Source of the DNA: Hwanghaeella sp.
GTDB taxonomy: Bacteria > Pseudomonadota > Alphaproteobacteria > UBA8366 > Aestuariispiraceae
Assembly (NCBI GenBank): GCA_028282025.1
Contig: JANQIT010000292.1
Coordinates: 1 to 50,437 of the forward strand
DNA: 50,437 nt
Direction: 5' to 3'
Shown in pieces: positions 44,931 through 50,437 of the stretch; the first letter of the stretch is position 1; the number at the start of each line of letters is the position of its first letter. The notes beneath the pieces were generated by a model. That model searched no databases. It had not been told where the DNA came from and saw only the letters and a program-made list of their open reading frames with translations. The translations under genes and the position numbers were made by a program.

Positions 44931-45896
44931 GTGGCGAGGGCCGAGCAGACCGTTTCGCTGGTCATTCCAATGCACAACGAGGAATCGGGACTGGACGCCC
45001 TTTTCGAACGGCTGTCGCAGTTGCGGCCCACACTGGATTGCACCCTGGAAATCGTCTGTGTCGACGATGGCAGTTCGGACAACACCCTGGCGGCGTTATC
45101 GGCACGCGGCGCGGACGACGGCAGTCTGGTCGTCGTGGAACTGACCCGGAACTTCGGTAAAGAGGCCGCGCTGACAGCCGGCATCGACATTGCCAAGGGC
45201 GACGCCGTCATCCCCATGGATGCCGACCTTCAGGACCCACCGGAACTGGTCGCCGATATGGTGCGGAAATGGCGCGACGGGTACGACGTGGTGCTTGCCC
45301 GGCGGGTCGACCGGTCCGCCGACAGTTTCCTCAAGCGGGCGACCGCCTGGGCCTTTTACCGGACGCACAATGTCCTATCCGACACGGAAATCCCGGCGGA
45401 TGTCGGAGATTTCCGCCTGCTCGACAGGTCCGTGGTCAGCGCCTTGAAGGCCCTGCCGGAAAGACGCCGCTTCATGAAAGGCTTGTTCGCCTGGCTGGGA
45501 TACCGGACCGCCGTGATCGACTATACCCGCGCGGCGCGCCACAGCGACGCCACAAGTTGGGGATACTGGCGGCTGTGGAACCTGGCGCTTGAAAGCTTCA
45601 CCTCCTTCTCGACCGCACCGTTGCGTCTATGGACCTATGTCGGCGCCGGGGTCGCGATGCTCGCCTTTCTCTACGCCACCTTCATCGTCCTGCGGACCCT
45701 CAGCCAGGGCGTGGACCTGCCCGGCTATGCCAGTCTGTTGACCGTGGTGCTGTTTCTGGGCGGGTTGCAATTGCTCTCGCTAGGCATCCTCGGGGAGTAT
45801 GTCGGCCGGATCTACACCGAAGCCAAGGGGCGGCCGATCTATCTGATCCGCAGCATCAACGGTGCGCGCCGGCAGGACCCAGGTAGCGAAGGATGA
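44931..45896 (+). CDS. Glycosyltransferase family 2, polyprenyl-phosphate type
   Basis: A 321-residue GT2 enzyme with [10 protein letters not shown] (9-18), [10 protein letters not shown] (43-52) and the metal-binding DADLQDPPE (97-105). Two hydrophobic segments at the C-terminus (about 230-290) anchor it in the inner membrane. This is the architecture of enzymes that make polyprenyl-phosphate-linked sugars (DPM1/GtrB/ArnC-like) used by GT-C transferases. GTG at 44931 is chosen after AAGGTAAC; an upstream TTG at 44910 is less likely. Its stop codon overlaps the next start as ATGA, coupling the pair. Confidence 0.9.
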   Translation: MARAEQTVSLVIPMHNEESGLDALFERLSQLRPTLDCTLEIVCVDDGSSDNTLAALSARGADDGSLVVVELTRNFGKEAALTAGIDIAKGDAVIPMDADLQDPPELVADMVRKWRDGYDVVLARRVDRSADSFLKRATAWAFYRTHNVLSDTEIPADVGDFRLLDRSVVSALKALPERRRFMKGLFAWLGYRTAVIDYTRAARHSDATSWGYWRLWNLALESFTSFSTAPLRLWTYVGAGVAMLAFLYATFIVLRTLSQGVDLPGYASLLTVVLFLGGLQLLSLGILGEYVGRIYTEAKGRPIYLIRSINGARRQDPGSEG

Positions 45897-47293
45897 GATC
45901 CTGGGTCGCCACCCTGGCCATTCTGGCGGTTGCGGCAGCGTTAAAACTGGCGGCATGGGCTTACTACGGGCCTGTCTACTTCAACGACACGCACCTTTAC
46001 GAGAGCTTCGCCGACTATCTGCTTCATGACGATTGGAGCTGGCAGTACCGGGATTTCCAGCAGACCTTTCCGGTCACCATGTTACGAACAATCGGTTATC
46101 CGGCGATTATCGCGGCCGCCAAGATCGTCGCCGGGGACGGGTGGCAGAACCTGGTGGCCGCGTTGCAGATTTCCGCGTCCCTGGTGAGCTTGCTTGTGCT
46201 GGTGCGATGGACCCGTGCTGTGTGCCAGTCGACGGAAAAGGCCCTGCTGGTCGGCCTGGCCGTAGCCGCCGGTCAGGTTGTTCTGTACGATCTGGCGCTG
46301 CTGCCGGACAGTCTGTTCGCCAGCCTGACGATCTGTACGCTCTGCGCGCTGACCCCGATAAACAGCCAAGAGGGCCGCACGCCGGACACGATCATCGCAC
46401 TGACCTGCGGTCTCGCTGTTTCTCTACTGATCCTGTTGCGGGCCAACGGCCTCCATCTGGTCTTCATGTTCCTGCCGTTGGCGCTGGTCTGGATTTTCAC
46501 ACGCGACCAAAGGAAAGGCCGGCTCGCCCTCCTGCTGATCCTGCCCGTGGTGATCACGGCGCAAGGGTACATATTGTGGAACCAGCACCGTTCCGGGGAA
46601 CGCTTCTTCTCCAGCGGCGGACAGATCGCCGCCTTTCAACCGCTGTATCAGGCGGCCCGGCGCGGCGCGGACCTGTTTTCCGGCGACAGCGTGCTGGACC
46701 AGGCGGTGCGCGCCACGACGGACCGTTATGCATATGGCGACATCTATGCGCTGAACGAGTATCTCGCCGACAAAGAGGATTGGTCCGCGGTAGAGATCCA
46801 ACGCGCCGGGGAAGGCGCGTTCCTACGCGCCTTGATCCGGGAACCCGGCGCAATGATCGCGAACGCCGCACGAAATTTCGGCTTCGATACAATCCGCTCG
46901 CTGATCAATCCGGCGCGCGCGGCGACAGAGACGCATCACCTGATCACCGGCGACCGTCTGTTCCCCGGATTTTCCAAAATGGTCAAATCCGCCGGCTCTC
47001 TCGATATCCGGGAAACTGTCTATGTAGCGGCCTATGGGCTGGGGGCGGTACTATCGATCCTGGTGTTTCTGGCCTTCCTGCTGGGCGTCCCGGTCCGCGC
47101 CATTGCGGGGCAGGCACCGCCGCTTGACCGGGCGATGGCCGGGCTTCTGTGGGCCGGCGTCTGTATGGTTCTGGGATATTACAGTTTCATTCACCTGGAA
47201 CAGCGCTATGTCCTGCCGGTGACGCCTTTTGTCCTGGCGCTGGGCATCTGGGCGCTGCCAGAGCGGCGGGTCCGGCGCGGCGGTTTCCACTGA
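45893..47293 (+). CDS. GT-C type integral membrane glycosyltransferase, putative
   Basis: A 466-residue polytopic protein with about ten or more hydrophobic segments. After the first membrane segment lies an acidic loop (YFNDTHLYESFADYL, Asp32 and Glu37) of the type that carries catalytic acid residues in GT-C enzymes, followed by repeated membrane helices and a long periplasmic region in the middle. Its translation is coupled to the GT2 gene by ATGA. I infer that it transfers a polyprenyl-linked sugar to lipid A, a polymer or a protein outside the membrane. The acceptor is unknown and sequence likeness to a named family is weak. Confidence 0.7.
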   Translation: MRSWVATLAILAVAAALKLAAWAYYGPVYFNDTHLYESFADYLLHDDWSWQYRDFQQTFPVTMLRTIGYPAIIAAAKIVAGDGWQNLVAALQISASLVSLLVLVRWTRAVCQSTEKALLVGLAVAAGQVVLYDLALLPDSLFASLTICTLCALTPINSQEGRTPDTIIALTCGLAVSLLILLRANGLHLVFMFLPLALVWIFTRDQRKGRLALLLILPVVITAQGYILWNQHRSGERFFSSGGQIAAFQPLYQAARRGADLFSGDSVLDQAVRATTDRYAYGDIYALNEYLADKEDWSAVEIQRAGEGAFLRALIREPGAMIANAARNFGFDTIRSLINPARAATETHHLITGDRLFPGFSKMVKSAGSLDIRETVYVAAYGLGAVLSILVFLAFLLGVPVRAIAGQAPPLDRAMAGLLWAGVCMVLGYYSFIHLEQRYVLPVTPFVLALGIWALPERRVRRGGFH

Positions 47294-47300
47294 AAAGAAA

Positions 47301-47325
47301 ACGGCCCGCCGGTGGGGCGGGCCGT
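47301..47325 (-). terminator. Intrinsic terminator of ftsH, shared with the GT cassette
   Basis: A 10-bp perfect stem ACGGCCCGCC/GGCGGGCCGT (47301-47310 with 47316-47325) with loop GGTGG. Read on the minus strand it is followed by GTTTTCTTTTC, a good T-tract, so it terminates ftsH. On the plus strand it lies 8 bases past the GT-C stop and may end that transcript too. Confidence 0.8.
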
Positions 47326-47345
47326 ATCGAATTTATAAAGGGGTG

Positions 47346-49256
<1,911 letters not shown>

Positions 49257-49447
49257 GGTTAAAGAACCCTTCCGTACTTAGGTTACGGGCCATTCCGTCT
49301 GTCGAATGGCGTATTTAAACACAAATGACATCCGGTTTCGATAGGCGTCCCCCGCTCTCCACTCAGACAACCGGTAGTCTTGCCCCTTTAAATAGGGCGT
49401 GAACAGGCACTTTGAAAGGCCGATATCCGAAATAAAGCCCGTTTGCC

Positions 49448-50437
49448 TCATGCCCGCTGGTCCGGCGACACCAGGATCTGCGGGCCCGGGCGAAACATGA
49501 ACTCCATCTTCTCGAACCGGGCCGACCGGCCCGTCATCATTCTTGGCTGGACGCCGCTTACCGCGATCAGTTCGTCATGACGCCAAAGCGCCGGCAGACT
49601 TCGGCGAACGGCGGACGGCACCGTATCGAACGCCCCTTTTCCGAACGTGTCCCTTCCCTGCTTCAGCCCATCCCGGCCGAGTTTCCGAACGCTCAATTCC
49701 GAAAGATCTCCCGCAATGGTCAGGCGGAAACGGCCGTCCCAGATCAAGCTGGGCAGGGCGGGCGAGACTTCCTGAACGCTCGCGACTTCTCGAAAGACCG
49801 ATAGCAGTCCCCGCTTCGCCTGCAGTTTGCATCCGCCCAGCGTCCGCACAGCCCCCCCCGCACCGGACATGAGAGAGTCTATGCACGCCTCCAGTTTCTC
49901 CAGCCGTACCGGATAGTCCCGGCCTGCCACACCGCGTACCGCACTGGACAGCACCCGCAGCGCGATTTCGTCCGGCGCACGGCGCAGCGCCGCCAGATCC
50001 AGGTCGATGAAGCCCAACGGGTCCAGCGTCGCCGAAGTTTCGAAAAAGTGATCGCACGACGCCTCCAGGGACGCCCGCGCCCGGCGCATTCTCGCGGCTG
50101 TACCAGCCAACCGGCGGGGGTCGAGCCCTTCTTCGGAAAGGACCGACATCAATTCGCGCATTCGAATGCGCGCATGGCTGCGGTCATGGTTACTGGGGTC
50201 CTCGACCCACGGCCAACCTTCAGCCGCAAGAATTGCACGCAGGTCGGTTTTCGGAACGTCCAGGACAGGCCGGATCAGACGGATCGGAAAAATCGCACCG
50301 CCATTGTCCAACTCCGCCGCACGGGGCATGGCCGCCAGCCCGTAAACGCCGCTGCCGCGGGCAAGCCGCAGCAGAAAGGTTTCCGCCTGATCCTCAAGAT
50401 GGTGCGCCACGGCGAGTACAGGCGTCTGATTGGCCAG
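49448..50437 (-). CDS. tilS: tRNA(Ile)-lysidine synthase, 5' end beyond the window
   Basis: Partial gene; the frame is open to the right edge, so the N-terminal SGGxDS ATP-binding loop is not visible. The visible part starts close to AHHLEDQAETFLLRLARGSG, the conserved HHxxDQAET motif, and continues with RPVLDVPKTDLRAIL and the VEDPSNHDRSHARIRMR segment. TilS modifies the wobble cytidine of the isoleucine CAU tRNA to lysidine so it reads AUA. About 330 residues are visible. Its neighbour ftsH follows on the same strand after 191 bases. Confidence 0.95.
   Translation of the reverse strand: MANQTPVLAVAHHLEDQAETFLLRLARGSGVYGLAAMPRAAELDNGGAIFPIRLIRPVLDVPKTDLRAILAAEGWPWVEDPSNHDRSHARIRMRELMSVLSEEGLDPRRLAGTAARMRRARASLEASCDHFFETSATLDPLGFIDLDLAALRRAPDEIALRVLSSAVRGVAGRDYPVRLEKLEACIDSLMSGAGGAVRTLGGCKLQAKRGLLSVFREVASVQEVSPALPSLIWDGRFRLTIAGDLSELSVRKLGRDGLKQGRDTFGKGAFDTVPSAVRRSLPALWRHDELIAVSGVQPRMMTGRSARFEKMEFMFRPGPQILVSPDQRA

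Overview
The window is GC-rich, densely coded DNA from what looks like an alphaproteobacterium of the Rhodospirillales/Rhizobiales type. The inference rests on a complete aapJQMP general amino-acid ABC operon, a DUF1127 protein, an ArsR/NIPSNAP/ABM cluster, tilS and ftsH next to glmM, and an nrdAB pair whose NrdA lacks an ATP cone. I see no phage, insertion sequence, CRISPR array, tRNA or rRNA. Both window edges cut genes: an IlvD/Edd sugar-acid dehydratase on the left and tilS on the right.

Layout. 1-2.1 kb: end of a sugar-acid dehydratase, a GNAT acetyltransferase and a DUF2237 protein, tightly packed. 2.1-3.5 kb: an AT-richer patch with one endonuclease/exonuclease/phosphatase gene, probably acquired. 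3.5-8.2 kb: a LysR regulator divergent from one giant polypeptide carrying two complete ABC exporter halves (CydDC-like). 8.3-12.5 kb (minus strand): denD-like dehydrogenase, PRISE-type short-chain reductase and ribokinase in a tight operon, with a GT4 glycosyltransferase upstream. 12.6-18.1 kb: a small unknown protein, then the aap operon, with a nested hairpin after aapJ and a strong terminator-like hairpin after aapP. 18.2-20.3 kb: panE-like reductase and an orphan TAXI binding protein. 20.3-24.6 kb: a YedK/HMCES abasic-site protein divergent from nrdAB, with a promoter and two perfect DnaA boxes between them. A structured 3' region and terminator follow nrdB.

25.1-29.1 kb: a single-domain PilZ protein, the complete AmmeMemoRadiSam trio (radical SAM enzyme divergent from MEMO-like and AMMECR1-like genes), and cysQ. 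29.3-33.8 kb: an RND efflux pair without an outer-membrane partner. 33.8-35.9 kb: an ABM/NIPSNAP pair divergent from an ArsR regulator, plus a flavin-binding PNPOx-like protein. 36-43.4 kb: a minus-strand cluster of threonine-dehydratase-like enzyme, group II PLP decarboxylase, two tandem PhzF paralogs, GNAT and an Ada-like protein, headed by a DUF1127 gene and a divergent MocR regulator. 43.5-50.4 kb: glmM, ftsH and tilS on the minus strand, with a plus-strand GT2/GT-C glycosyltransferase cassette between glmM and ftsH.

The strongest leads for something undescribed are the intact AmmeMemoRadiSam locus, the MocR/decarboxylase/double-PhzF cluster, the denD-PRISE-ribokinase operon, and a sliding-clamp-like peptide at the C-terminus of the YedK protein. 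Functions are assigned by recognising family motifs by eye; no database search was run.
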